Source of the DNA: G020348385 sp964580235
Lineage (GTDB): Bacteria; Acidobacteriota; Aminicenantia; Aminicenantales; Aminicenantaceae
NCBI GenBank assembly: GCA_964580235.1
Contig: CAZOJY010000039.1
Span: 1-27,544, forward strand
Direction: 5' to 3'
DNA: 27,544 bases
Below are positions 15,921 through 24,156 of the stretch, piece by piece (position 1 is the first letter of the stretch; each line of letters opens with the position of its first letter). Made by a program: the position numbers and the translations under genes. A model generated the notes under the pieces. That model was not told the DNA's origin, ran no database searches, and worked only from the letters and a program-made list of their open reading frames with translations.

Positions 15921-17258
15921 ATGGCGAAAAAAAATATCACACGGCGCAATTTTATAAAAACCATATCCGCCGGTACGGCCGGCATGGCCATTGGCCTTCC
16001 TGCGGTTAACTACAAACGTGTCCGGGGATCCAACGATCGCGTCAAAGTGGGAATAGTTGGATTTTCAGACAGAGCCCGGCACTCCCTGATCCCGGCTTTT
16101 CACTGGCATGCCAAGGACCTCAATTTTGAAATCGTAGCGGTTTCAGACATCTGGAACCGGCGCAGGCAAGAAGGGGTTGCATTTCTCAAAGAACTCACCG
16201 GCAATAAAATCGCACCCATGCGCAACAATGAGGAGCTGTACGAGTCGGGCATGGTAGATGCGGTGATCATCAGTACGGCCGATTTCCAACATGCCCTCCT
16301 CTGCATTCAGGGAGTCGAATCCGGCTGCGACATCTATGTGGAAAAGCCCTTTGCCAACAGCTTGGCAGACGCCCGGGCAGCCCTCAAAACAGTCACAAAT
16401 TCGGATAAAATTGTTCAGATCGGCACCCAGCGGCGCAGCGCCCCTAATTATATCAAGGCCAACGAATTCATCCGATCCGGCCGGTTCGGAGACATCGTTG
16501 CCGTGGAGATGACCTGGAATGTGAACCAGCCCGGACGATGGCGCAGGCCGAAGTTAGTGGCGGATCTCGAGGAGCAGAATGTGGACTGGGAAAGATACCT
16601 GATGAACAGACCGTATGAACCCTGGGACCCGCGAAAATACATCGAATACAGGTTGTTCTGGCCCTATTCCAGCGGTATTCCCTGTCAATGGATGGTCCAC
16701 CAGATCGACACGGTGCACTGGTTTACCGATCTGCCGCGGCCGCGAAGCGTTGTGGTCAACGGAGGCCTATATCTTTGGAAGGACGGACGGAAAAATTTCG
16801 ACACCCTCACAGCCGTTTTTGACTACGGCCCGCTCAAGGATTTAACCAGAGGATTCCTTGTGACGTATTCATCAAGGCAGACAAATTCCGCAGGCGGAGT
16901 AAAGGAACTCTATTTTTCCAACGGAGGTTCTCTGAATCTCGACACCAACATGGTTACTTCCTATGGCGGACTGACTCAACGGATGGCCCGGGCCATGGGG
17001 ATGAACGAGAATATGCTGGCGGAATTTTCACTGGCCGAAAATGGAGGGGTGGAGACTGCCGCCAACACCGGATCTGATCCAACAACTCTCGCCCATATGC
17101 GGAACTGGATGGAATGTGTCCGATCACGAAAAAAGCCCAATGCCGATATCCGTGCCGGCTACAACCATTCTGTCGCCTTGTGCATGACCATCGCGGCCAT
17201 GCACACCGGAAAACGCGTCACTTTCAACGACAGCGATCAAGAAGTCGTCATCAACTAA
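15921..17258 (+). CDS. Tat-exported Gfo/Idh/MocA-family oxidoreductase
   Basis: 445 residues. A twin-arginine signal (TRRNFIKT, residues 7-14) precedes a Rossmann NAD(P)-binding domain beginning VKVGIVGFSDRARHS (about 41-55) and containing the family EKPFA motif at 141-145, which supplies the catalytic Lys. The C-terminal alpha/beta domain has the substrate-side VHQIDTVHWF segment. The GxxGxSxR form of the nucleotide loop departs from the common GxGxxG. Exported members keep a tightly bound cofactor and oxidise or reduce sugar hydroxyls, often at C3, as would suit the neighbouring DUF1080 lipoprotein and Tat isomerase. The ATG has GAGGGGAGGG 5-6 nt upstream. The last codons touch an intergenic repeat. 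The substrate is not known. Confidence 0.88.
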   Translation: MAKKNITRRNFIKTISAGTAGMAIGLPAVNYKRVRGSNDRVKVGIVGFSDRARHSLIPAFHWHAKDLNFEIVAVSDIWNRRRQEGVAFLKELTGNKIAPMRNNEELYESGMVDAVIISTADFQHALLCIQGVESGCDIYVEKPFANSLADARAALKTVTNSDKIVQIGTQRRSAPNYIKANEFIRSGRFGDIVAVEMTWNVNQPGRWRRPKLVADLEEQNVDWERYLMNRPYEPWDPRKYIEYRLFWPYSSGIPCQWMVHQIDTVHWFTDLPRPRSVVVNGGLYLWKDGRKNFDTLTAVFDYGPLKDLTRGFLVTYSSRQTNSAGGVKELYFSNGGSLNLDTNMVTSYGGLTQRMARAMGMNENMLAEFSLAENGGVETAANTGSDPTTLAHMRNWMECVRSRKKPNADIRAGYNHSVALCMTIAAMHTGKRVTFNDSDQEVVIN

Positions 17259-17275
17259 CCTGTACTATTCATGCC
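17257..17275 (+). repeat. Copy of the AACCTG-N3-TATTCAT intergenic repeat
   Basis: AACCTGTACTATTCATGCC begins inside the TAA stop codon of the oxidoreductase gene. It matches the core AACCTG-N3-TATTCAT exactly. The following spacer up to 17407 contains no gene. Confidence 0.55.
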
Positions 17276-17407
17276 AATTAAAAACCTGTTATATTTTGAC
17301 ATGTTTCTCGATTATTAGGGGCTTTCCTGCTGAAAGATGCTCCTTTCCCCTAGAGATAAGCTGTCAGTGCAATAAATTCAAGGAAGACTTCGGATTGAGC
17401 AGAGAGG

Positions 17408-17782
17408 CTAAAAGAAGGAGCCTGTATCGATGCTCCTGATATAAAGAACAATCATCCTCGCAACCATATATATGATTCCCCCGGCAATAGCAAAGGAATA
17501 GACAGCGAGAAATACGGTATTAAGTATGGACTTGGCTTCGGACGATGCCTGCGGGAATAAAAGGTCAAAAATGGTTTTCCCGAACAAAATGAGCATGATG
17601 GCAATTCCGATAGCCGCCCGGAAGAGATAGAGCTTAGCATTGGCCATCTGGATGGCGTTCAATGCGAACAAAGGATAAAATAGCCAGGCCGTGAAAACCC
17701 AAAGGAAAAGGATAACTATTGCCTGAGATGCTTTTTTCAAAATTGTGGAAGGTTTGTCATTCATTTGATCTAAAACTCTCAC
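17408..17782 (-). CDS. Small polytopic membrane protein
   Basis: 124 residues if translation starts at the GTG at 17782, which overlaps the TGA of the upstream beta-barrel gene by 4 bp (GTGA). An internal ATG at 17764 would give 118 residues. Three or more transmembrane stretches are visible: AIVILFLWVFTAWLFYPLFAL, AAIGIAIMLILFGKTIFDLLF and FLAVYSFAIAGGIIYMVARMIVLYI. No motif points to a function. The stop/start overlap suggests coupled expression with the outer-membrane protein. Confidence 0.75.
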   Translation of the reverse strand: MRVLDQMNDKPSTILKKASQAIVILFLWVFTAWLFYPLFALNAIQMANAKLYLFRAAIGIAIMLILFGKTIFDLLFPQASSEAKSILNTVFLAVYSFAIAGGIIYMVARMIVLYIRSIDTGSFF

Positions 17783-18570
17783 AAAGTGAATTCCAAGCTC
17801 AAAGCAATTCCTAAAAAAGTAAAGGAATTGACAAGCAATTTTTCTAAGCGGACTATTTTCCCTGTTTTTGCATATATTTCAATGTCAAACTGTTCGGCAC
17901 CCACATACAATATTTCGCCAAAGCCATATTCTCTTCGCCAGATTGTCCCGCCAAGCCCTCTGAAATTGATGCCGATTATTGGTGTAATCTGGTACTTAAC
18001 ACCCAGTCCCAGCTTTACAAGATTTCCGCTTTTTTCGGGTCCGAGTCGTGTTCTTTGAAAAAACCGTTCTGCATCACCTCCAGAAAAATAGTACCCGAAC
18101 CCGGCAAAGACATAGGGACGTATTTTTTCATGCTTCCGAAGAGTCAGAGCATACAGTATGGATAAGGTGAAAGATGACAAGCTCCAACTCTCTTTATAAG
18201 GTTTTTCGATGTGGTTGATCTCAATAATGTCGCCCCGGGGAGTGGGGTGACCATACCATTTCAAATCAGAATTGTAGCTGGCCCCCTGGTGATCATACTC
18301 TAACTGAAATCCGAATCCACGCCACGGGAAGTATTGTATATGGAAATTTAAATTATTTCTCAGGTTCAATTGTTCACTGAAGTATATCAACTTTGGATGG
18401 TATATCTCGTACGATCTCAAGCCGGAATCGAGAAAGAAAGAATAGCCTCCGCCTATTCCCAGGATAATAGGGCCTCTTTCCGCTGCAAAAGAATGGTGCG
18501 GGAAGATGATGAGAGAAAAGAACACAAATACAAAAGGGAGTATTGATTTTACATACGGTTTCCTCTTCAT
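17779..18570 (-). CDS. Outer-membrane beta-barrel protein
   Basis: 263 residues from the ATG at 18570 (an upstream TTG at 18585 would add five residues in front of a normal signal peptide; GGGG stands about 8 nt before the ATG). A Sec signal peptide ends at HSFA-AERG. The mature part is built of alternating hydrophobic/polar strands with aromatic ends and short turns (for example GIGGGYSFFL, NFHIQYFPWRGFGFQLEYD, YVFAGFGYYFSGG, LVKLGLGVKYQI) and finishes with the strand FLGIALSLEFTL. This pattern is an outer-membrane barrel of roughly 8-12 strands, similar in general to the OMP_b-brl/OmpW class. It is coupled to the small membrane protein gene. Ligand or role unknown. Confidence 0.8.
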   Translation of the reverse strand: MKRKPYVKSILPFVFVFFSLIIFPHHSFAAERGPIILGIGGGYSFFLDSGLRSYEIYHPKLIYFSEQLNLRNNLNFHIQYFPWRGFGFQLEYDHQGASYNSDLKWYGHPTPRGDIIEINHIEKPYKESWSLSSFTLSILYALTLRKHEKIRPYVFAGFGYYFSGGDAERFFQRTRLGPEKSGNLVKLGLGVKYQITPIIGINFRGLGGTIWRREYGFGEILYVGAEQFDIEIYAKTGKIVRLEKLLVNSFTFLGIALSLEFTL

Positions 18571-18626
18571 GCCTATTTTCCCCAAGTATGATTATAGTTT
18601 AACTTGGAGTATTTTTTCAAAATTAC

Positions 18627-19214
18627 TTACCGGCAGCGTCTCCAATCAGAGTCGCTGTAGAGGTGTTCCAGCTCTCCCCACAAGTCTTTGGGTTTACACG
18701 TCATGATAACCAGGTCCTGAGGCTCGTCCATTTGATCCCAAACATAGTTCGGGATGATGGTTTCTTTATGGAATCCAAGTTTTTTACAAATATTTATGGC
18801 TCCAACCTGCGGCCTCATCATTTTGACGACGATCTTGTCTATATCCTTTTTCATGGCGAGAGAATGGAGTTCCCTAAACATGACCATACCGAGTCCTTTT
18901 CGCTGAAAGGGCCTCGCAACAATAACACGGAGTTCCCCTTGATGCTTGCGCCACTGTTCTTTTGAAATCTCAAACATCCCGTCGCTGATAATTTCGTCAT
19001 CGTGTTGGGCAACAATACGAAAAACCGTCCCGGTTTCGATCAATTTCATCCGCTGCTCAACGATTTTCTTTTTTGTGACATCCACTTTCAGGTATGCTCT
19101 ATCCTCGATAGGAAGGGAGCGATAAAATTTCATCAGTTTATCGAGGTCCTCATCATGCAGATCTCTTATTATAACTTTGGTTCCGTTTTTTAATGTCTCT
19201 TTTTTCTTTCTCAC
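18627..19214 (-). CDS. GNAT-family N-acetyltransferase
   Basis: 195 residues starting at a GTG (19214), fixed by AGGAGG placed 8 nt upstream. The GNAT fold is supported by IIRDLHDEDLDKLMKFY at the N-terminus and by the acetyl-CoA pyrophosphate loop R101-PFQRKGLGM following the strand GELRVIVA; the later AINICKKLGFHKE helix-strand is also typical. The C-terminal ~20 residues (GELEHLYSDSDWRRCR) are an extension. Substrate unknown. It stands alone, with a 40-bp gap to the barrel gene and a repeat-rich spacer upstream. Confidence 0.85.
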   Translation of the reverse strand: MRKKKETLKNGTKVIIRDLHDEDLDKLMKFYRSLPIEDRAYLKVDVTKKKIVEQRMKLIETGTVFRIVAQHDDEIISDGMFEISKEQWRKHQGELRVIVARPFQRKGLGMVMFRELHSLAMKKDIDKIVVKMMRPQVGAINICKKLGFHKETIIPNYVWDQMDEPQDLVIMTCKPKDLWGELEHLYSDSDWRRCR

Positions 19215-19277
19215 GTGTTGGCCCTCCTAGGCTTTATTCTAGGCAACAGTGAGGATAATTACAAATTTGATCGGATG

Positions 19278-19521
19278 ATTAACCTGACCTATTCATAAAA
19301 AAGGCCGATGCCATCTTCCAACATAAACAGAATCAATCAGTTAGGCAATCTGAGTCAAGTATTAACATATCCTTTTATTTTTCTGAAAAAATTTTCCTTA
19401 TATCGGCCTTTTTTACCCTCCGGGCAAATAGATCTGCTTTGTTGCAGCCTGTTCGCGGTGGACAACCACAGCTTCGCAGGCCGAGCCGCGCATATCCATT
19501 TGTGAATAATCCAGGTTAATT
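19278..19521. mobile_element. Possible non-autonomous (MITE-like) element with inverted terminal repeats
   Basis: The left end ATTAACCTGACCTATTCATA (from 19278) and the reverse complement of the right end ATTAACCTGGATTATTCACA (ending 19519) match at 18 of 22 positions counting the flanking A residues. Inside, AAAAAAGGCCGAT (19297-19309) and ATCGGCCTTTTTT (19402-19414) form a perfect 13-bp inverted repeat, asymmetric within the element. No transposase is encoded and no target duplication was identified. It might equally be two independent copies of the intergenic repeat in opposite orientation. Confidence 0.4.
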
Positions 19522-19536
19522 GCAAGGTATGCTGCT

Positions 19537-19556
19537 GGGCAGCTCTCAAGCTGCCC
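19537..19556 (-). terminator. Stem-loop downstream of asnA
   Basis: GGGCAGCT, loop CTCA, AGCTGCCC gives a perfect 8-bp GC-rich stem 24 bp after the asnA stop codon. There is no U-tract on either strand, so it may be a transcript-end stabiliser rather than a classical intrinsic terminator. An extra partial repeat (TGTGAATAATC) lies between it and asnA. Confidence 0.45.
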
Positions 19557-19580
19557 TGTGAATAATCAGATCGTAAGGTA

Positions 19581-20720
19581 TTATTCCAGAACAAAAATGT
19601 TTTTTTCCGCGCATATGTCTTTGAGAATCTTTGGCCAGACAGTGACGCTGACTTCGCCTAGGTGAGCCTTCTTCAAGATATACATGTAAGTGCGTGACTG
19701 GCCGATTCCTCCCCCTATGGTCAGAGGAAGCTTGCCGTTTATGATTCCCTGATGATATGGGAACTCTAGGAAGTCCAGCTGGCCGCTCATCTCGAGCTGC
19801 TGCTTGAGTGTTTCGGCATTGACCCGAATCCCCATGGATGTCAGCTCATGCCGGCGCTTTGTCACATGATTCCAGACAAGGATATCCCCATTGAGACCGT
19901 GTGTGGGTCTTCCATCTTTTGAAGCAGTCGGAGTGATCCAGTCATCATAGTCCGCTGCCCTCATCTCGTGCGGAAGACCATCTTCTAGAGGATAACCGAC
20001 GCCGTAGATAAATATGGCCGGGTATTTCTGAAGAATTTCTGTTTCTCTCTGCTTTCTGGGAAGATCGGGAAACATTTCAAGAATTTCCTCGGCATGCAAA
20101 AAGGTCAGTTCCTCAGGCATGTCTGGATATTTGTCTGTCTCGAGTTGAGGAAATATCCCTTGGACATGTTTCTCCGCTCCTCTAAGAACTCTCCAGATCT
20201 TTTTAACGACATCGGTTAAGAAGTCCAGGTTACGCTGATCTTCTGAGATCACAAGCTCCCAATCCCATTGATCCACATAGGCACTGTGGTCATGGTCAAG
20301 GAAGTAGTCTTTTCTCACGGCTCTCATGTCGGTGTTAAGACCTTCGCCGACTCCCATCCCGAACTGTTTCAAAGCCACCCGCTTCCACTTTGTGGCAGCC
20401 TGGACAACCTGAGCGTCGATCGGATTTTTGTCATAATCGTTGGAGATGTGAAATTGGATAGGGGTTCGAGAGCCGTCGCGGTCCAGCATATCGTTCACTC
20501 CGCTCTCGATATCCACAATCAGCGGGCATTGAACCAACTGTAAGTTGAGTTCTTTGCCCAAGTTTTCTTCGATATAATCTTTTACCGCATATACGGCAGT
20601 CATGGTTTCTCTTGGATTCAAGAGAGAGCTGTAATCTGCCGGTAGAATTTTCTCCAGCTCAGCATAATCTCCGATACCCGGGCCTGCTAGATCTGCTTTC
20701 TTATCATACGTTTCAGACAT
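19581..20720 (-). CDS. asnA: Aspartate--ammonia ligase (asparagine synthetase A)
   Basis: 379 residues. It converts aspartate and ammonia to asparagine with ATP to AMP and PPi, in the cytoplasm. The class II synthetase-like AsnA core is unmistakable: HISNDYDKNPIDAQVVQAATKW-like substrate segment, GVGEGLNTDMRAVR, SAYVDQWDWE, MRAADYDDWITP, GLNGDILVWN, SMGIRVNAETLKQQL and LTIGGGIGQSR. It is about 50 residues longer than E. coli AsnA (330), mostly at the N-terminus (SETYDKKADLAGPGIGDYAE) and in the middle. AGGTG lies 8 nt before the ATG, and a good sigma-70-type promoter is present upstream. Monocistronic. Confidence 0.95.
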   Translation of the reverse strand: MSETYDKKADLAGPGIGDYAELEKILPADYSSLLNPRETMTAVYAVKDYIEENLGKELNLQLVQCPLIVDIESGVNDMLDRDGSRTPIQFHISNDYDKNPIDAQVVQAATKWKRVALKQFGMGVGEGLNTDMRAVRKDYFLDHDHSAYVDQWDWELVISEDQRNLDFLTDVVKKIWRVLRGAEKHVQGIFPQLETDKYPDMPEELTFLHAEEILEMFPDLPRKQRETEILQKYPAIFIYGVGYPLEDGLPHEMRAADYDDWITPTASKDGRPTHGLNGDILVWNHVTKRRHELTSMGIRVNAETLKQQLEMSGQLDFLEFPYHQGIINGKLPLTIGGGIGQSRTYMYILKKAHLGEVSVTVWPKILKDICAEKNIFVLE

Positions 20721-20740
20721 ATCTAATCACCTCATTATTA

Positions 20741-20772
20741 AACCTGAATTATGCATATAATTTGCCGATGCC
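20741..20772 (+). repeat. Copy of the AACCTG-N3-TATTCAT repeat with extended similarity
   Basis: The 32 bases starting AACCTGAATTATGCATA and ending GCCGATGCC match the copy at 19281-19312 in 25 of 32 positions, including the shared GCCGATGCC at the same distance. It lies in the asnA leader region, on the opposite strand to asnA. Confidence 0.5.
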
Positions 20773-20867
20773 GATATTTATTGCTATAAAAACTCATTTC
20801 ACAATCTTAAATTTTTTTCCTCGACATTTTATGCCTTTCAGGTTGACTGTATGAATAGGGAAAAAGT

Positions 20868-20896
20868 AATCTAGCGGGTTTCTCTTCGAATGTCAA
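20868..20896 (-). promoter_or_regulatory. Candidate sigma-70-type promoter for asnA
   Basis: On the minus strand, consensus TTGACA (20896-20891) is followed after 17 bp by TAGATT (20873-20868). The predicted leader to the asnA ATG is about 140 nt and includes the intergenic repeat at 20741. Confidence 0.5.
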
Positions 20897-21017
20897 GAAT
20901 TCCCAGCATGTCTAAGCGACCTTATTTCTGTGATCACTTCTTCTTGAGTCAAAAGGTTGGTGGGAAAACCTAAAATACAAATAGGGATTCATATGGAGAG
21001 ATTAATCCAGATAAGCT

Positions 21018-22430
21018 TTAATGGTTCAAATGAGAAATAGACTTCTGTTCCGAGATACGGAACTGATTCTTGCCATTCTGTTTGGCTAAATAGAGCATCG
21101 AATCGGCCTGTATGATGAGGTCTCCTTTGTTTGAAGCCTCTTCCGGGAAAATGGCAACGCCCATGCTCACCGTCGGTTTCCCCAGTTCAATGGATTCCTC
21201 GTGGAAAAATCCATGGGACGATAGAGCCTTATGGATTCGCTCTGCGATGTTTATGGCATTCTCTCGGCCGACATAAGGCAAAACCACGGCAAACTCCTCT
21301 CCCCCGTAACGGGCGCCAAAATCCAGCTCTCTTATGCTGTTGCGAATCACCTGTCCCATCTCTCGCAAAATAGCATCTCCGGCCGAGTGTCCCAAAGTAT
21401 CGTTATATTTTTTAAAGTCATCCACATCGATCATGATCAAACTCACAGGAAATCCCTGATCAAGAGACCGTTTCAGCTCATACCCTAAAAATTGCTGGAA
21501 ATAGCCATGGTTATGAAGTCCTGTAAGCCAATCCAGCTGTGATCTCCCCAGAGCCTCCCGGTAATGGATTCTCAGGCTGTCCAGATGGACTTTTTTCTCT
21601 AGTAAAGTTTTCACCCTCGCTTTGAGTTCCCGTCCGATGATAGGCTTCACCAAAAAATCATCCGCCCCGAGCTCAACTCCTTTTATTTTGCTTTCAAGAT
21701 CGTCCAAACATGTTACGATCACGATTTGGATATCCTTGTGCTCTTTTTTCAACCGGCGGCAGATCTCGAAACCATCTATATCTGGAAGAAGAATATCCAG
21801 GAGAATCAGATCTATCTCATCCTGGCCAACAGTGGAAAAAACATCTTTTCCGTTTTTAATCGTTGTCAGGTGAAAGGTTTCTCCATCCAAAGCATTTTCG
21901 ACGATTTTGGCATCCACCTCAGTATCTTCGACAACCAGAATATGATGTATTTCTTCCTGTTTAATCAGGATCTCTTCCTGCTTCTTGGGCATGAATCCAA
22001 AGCTTTTTCCCGAGAGTGTCCGAATTGTCAGTTGATCCCGGTATTCCTTAAGCTGGATCATGGAGCTGACTCGTGCCAGCAGCTCTGTGGCATGGACAGG
22101 TTTGCTGAGGAGTTCCTCGGCACCCTCCTCAAGCCCCCTTATTTTGGTTTCAGATCCATCCAAAGACGTGATGATAATGATCGGAACATCTTTTGTTTTT
22201 TTATCCTTTTTTATTTTCCGCGTTACTTCATATCCATCGATACCAGGCATCATGATATCCAGCAAAATCAAGTCAGGGGGTTGATTAAATGCGGATTCCA
22301 AAGCTTCTTCCCCGTTGTTGGCCTTGACGACGTTGTATCTGTCGGCTGGAAGCATGGATTCCAGTATTTTCAAGCTTGTGGGATCATCATCTACGATGAG
22401 TATTCTTTTTTTGTAGGTACTTATGTTCAT
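21018..22430 (-). CDS. Response regulator with two receiver domains and GGDEF diguanylate cyclase (PleD-like)
   Basis: 470 residues from the ATG at 22430, which has AGGA upstream; a TTG at 22463 would add 11 residues. Receiver 1 (about 8-128) has the acidic pair DDD14-16, phospho-acceptor D58 and K110. Receiver 2 (about 163-280) has ED168-169, D212 and K262. A linker (281-300) leads to a GGDEF domain with the active signature GGEEF at 376-380 and the inhibitory I-site R367-x-x-D370 five residues before it. It should make cyclic di-GMP when phosphorylated and be inhibited by its product. The order REC-REC-GGDEF is that of PleD, but no cognate kinase is in the window. Cytoplasmic, monocistronic as far as seen. 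Confidence 0.93.
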   Translation of the reverse strand: MNISTYKKRILIVDDDPTSLKILESMLPADRYNVVKANNGEEALESAFNQPPDLILLDIMMPGIDGYEVTRKIKKDKKTKDVPIIIITSLDGSETKIRGLEEGAEELLSKPVHATELLARVSSMIQLKEYRDQLTIRTLSGKSFGFMPKKQEEILIKQEEIHHILVVEDTEVDAKIVENALDGETFHLTTIKNGKDVFSTVGQDEIDLILLDILLPDIDGFEICRRLKKEHKDIQIVIVTCLDDLESKIKGVELGADDFLVKPIIGRELKARVKTLLEKKVHLDSLRIHYREALGRSQLDWLTGLHNHGYFQQFLGYELKRSLDQGFPVSLIMIDVDDFKKYNDTLGHSAGDAILREMGQVIRNSIRELDFGARYGGEEFAVVLPYVGRENAINIAERIHKALSSHGFFHEESIELGKPTVSMGVAIFPEEASNKGDLIIQADSMLYLAKQNGKNQFRISEQKSISHLNH

Positions 22431-22576
22431 GACGCTTTTCCTAACGCATGAGCTCGCGGCCAAACCAAGGGGCTGGCCAAAAAACTAAGTTCTAGTTTAA
22501 TCAATTCAAAAAGGAAGTAAATCACCCTTTTGTGTGATTTTGGGGGTGAGATTTTGTGATAAAATTAACCTCTGAC

Positions 22577-23128
22577 CTAGGATTTCAGCTTTTTACCACA
22601 ATGAGGGCAGACCTGCCAGTCATTCTCAATAGGTTTATGACACTTCGGACATTCCGAATGCAGCCGAGCCCCACAACTGGGACAAAAGACATAGGTAGGA
22701 GATAATGGCAGTTGACAATTCGGACAGGTTTGAGAGGACGGCTGCGGCGCTGGGACTTTTCTGTCAGCCGATCCGTTGCTCGACCGCACGATGAGATAGA
22801 TCAACAAACCGATTAAGTTGCCGATAAATACGAGCAGTGCCCATAATACTCCATTCATCCCGCGGCGTTCGGCATCTCGGTACACCCAGACGATCACAAA
22901 TATCCAAATCACGAGCAGAGTGAGAGATATGATCGAATAGAAAGTCACATTGATGAAACCATATGGACCAAACTCTAAATGGCCGGCCTTCGGGATTCTC
23001 AGCACCTGCCAGATATGCGGAAAAATCCCGAAGGGAGCAAAAATAAACGGAATAAGCCGCCCTAAAACCAATATGAGAAGAGCAACCAGGATGATAATGG
23101 CTATTGTTTTTCCTGCTGTGCTATCCAT
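22577..23128 (-). CDS. Membrane protein with C-terminal double zinc ribbon
   Basis: 183 residues. The ATG at 23128 is chosen because AGGAGG lies 6 nt upstream; an earlier in-frame start exists but has no such site. Three transmembrane helices (about 8-30, 59-82 and 93-114), with WVYRDAERRGMNG between helices 2 and 3, precede two CxxC...CxxC zinc ribbons: C135/C138/C149/C152 and C160/C163/C174/C177. Zinc ribbons would lie on the cytoplasmic side if the charged segment is inside. The gene overlaps the anti-sigma gene by 8 bp, so it belongs to the sigma factor operon. It may modulate the signalling module, but no known partner role can be assigned. Confidence 0.83.
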   Translation of the reverse strand: MDSTAGKTIAIIILVALLILVLGRLIPFIFAPFGIFPHIWQVLRIPKAGHLEFGPYGFINVTFYSIISLTLLVIWIFVIVWVYRDAERRGMNGVLWALLVFIGNLIGLLIYLIVRSSNGSADRKVPAPQPSSQTCPNCQLPLSPTYVFCPSCGARLHSECPKCHKPIENDWQVCPHCGKKLKS

Positions 23129-23591
23129 GACATACCTCCTTATCAGCAAAACCATTTATCAGATCTTTTTTCCTAAACCGGAATTTCTGGATCAAAACCG
23201 GAGTAAAAAAGAGCATCAGCAGATTCTGGAGCACCAGAATCAAAACGCCGACCGTTGGGAAGGAAAGAGGTTGATCCAGTCTGATTTCTCCTGCCAACGG
23301 CAGCATCAAAATACCCGTTAAAATCAGGAGAATCCCAAATGATGCCCAAATGAATCTCGGGATGGATGACCTCTCCAATTTGGCGAGACACACTGCGTGT
23401 GTCTGCTCATAAAACTCCTCTGAGGGCATTGGGATAGGCATCTCTCGCAGATGAGTCCGGATCTTTTGCAAATCGGATCTAAAAGCTGCACATCTTGAGC
23501 AGTGGGACAAATGCCGCTCTATTTCTTCGCGTTTGTTTTGCTGGCAATCATCTTCACTCGATAACAAAACCTCAACATCGTCACAATTCAT
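23121..23591 (-). CDS. Putative zf-HC2 anti-sigma factor
   Basis: 156 residues. The N-terminal zinc-binding anti-sigma domain is visible as C3 plus H27-x3-C31-x2-C34 in ERHLSHCSRC. A helical linker is followed by two membrane helices (ASFGILLILTGILML and VGVLILVLQNLLMLFF), the second close to the C-terminus. In the family the cytoplasmic zinc domain holds the ECF sigma factor until a signal releases it. The start codon lies within the end of the sigma gene (11-bp overlap), which supports a sigma/anti-sigma pair. The extracytoplasmic sensor portion is very small, so the signal may come through the membrane protein encoded next. Confidence 0.88.
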   Translation of the reverse strand: MNCDDVEVLLSSEDDCQQNKREEIERHLSHCSRCAAFRSDLQKIRTHLREMPIPMPSEEFYEQTHAVCLAKLERSSIPRFIWASFGILLILTGILMLPLAGEIRLDQPLSFPTVGVLILVLQNLLMLFFTPVLIQKFRFRKKDLINGFADKEVCHG

Positions 23592-24156
23592 TGGGTCCTC
23601 TCCTGTTATTTTCAGTCATTTTTGGATGATAGGCCGCCAGATCAAGGCGAAGCTTCTTTACCGCACGAAACATGACGGACTTAACCGTGCCGATCGGAAT
23701 CCCAAGGATTTCGCCGATTTCCGACTGCTTGAATCCAGCAACTTCTTTGAGCATAAAGACGAGGCGGTACTGATCCGGCAATTTGGAAACGGCCTGATTG
23801 ATGGCACGGCTAATTTCTGCACTCCCTGATCCGGCGGCTTCAGCCTGGCTTACATGCTCGGGCAGAGCCTCACACCCCGCCATGTCCCGATCAGCAGACC
23901 ATTTTTTCTGGAATAAAAACCGTCTTCTCGTGCGTTTTCTGCGCAGCGCGTCCTTGTTCAGGTTGGCCGTGATCGTGAATAACCACGATTTGACTTTTTT
24001 CATATCCAACACTTTCGGAAAATAGCGGACGACGCGCAGCCATGTCTCCTGGAACAAATCTTCCGCTTCTCCCCTGTTCTGAGTCAAGCTGAAAGCAAAA
24101 CTGAAAACAGCAGCTCTGTATGTATCATACAGCTCGTCGAACTTCTGATGGCTCAT
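23581..24156 (-). CDS. ECF-subfamily RNA polymerase sigma factor
   Basis: 191 residues from the ATG at 24156; further upstream TTG/GTG codons would add nine residues. Region 2 is seen in FSLTQNRGEAEDLFQETWLRV and the following WLFTITANLNKDALRR, and region 4 in LPDQYRLVFMLKEVAGFKQSE, IGEILGIPIGTVKSVMFRAVKKL, with its helix-turn-helix. The linker carries an acidic, alanine-rich stretch. There is no C-terminal extension. It directs RNA polymerase to a small regulon; the anti-sigma gene overlaps its 3' end. A GGAAC-N17-CGTA sequence upstream of the divergent peptidase gene is a candidate target. Confidence 0.92.
   Translation of the reverse strand: MSHQKFDELYDTYRAAVFSFAFSLTQNRGEAEDLFQETWLRVVRYFPKVLDMKKVKSWLFTITANLNKDALRRKRTRRRFLFQKKWSADRDMAGCEALPEHVSQAEAAGSGSAEISRAINQAVSKLPDQYRLVFMLKEVAGFKQSEIGEILGIPIGTVKSVMFRAVKKLRLDLAAYHPKMTENNRRGPNEL

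Larger units (their letters stand above)
19215..19580. other. 366-bp repeat-rich intergenic region between the GNAT gene and asnA
   Basis: No convincing reading frame was found. It contains the 240-bp element with inverted ends (19278-19521), an internal inverted repeat and a strong hairpin next to asnA, each listed separately. Confidence 0.7.

Noticed and set aside
19435..19500. Possible tRNA or small RNA suggested by GTGGACAACCAC and nearby GC-rich pairs
   Set aside because: No cloverleaf can be drawn and no T-loop (GTTCRAN) or acceptor pairing is present. Only a 4-bp stem is clear.
20897..21017. A short minus-strand frame (…LLTQEEVITEIRSLRHAGNS, stop) in the spacer upstream of asnA
   Set aside because: About 30 codons, no start and no homologue I recognise. 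Chance is as likely as a gene remnant.
21726..22451. A 241-codon plus-strand open frame
   Set aside because: It lies wholly antisense to the receiver/GGDEF regulator, which has clear family motifs; no domain is recognisable in the antisense product.
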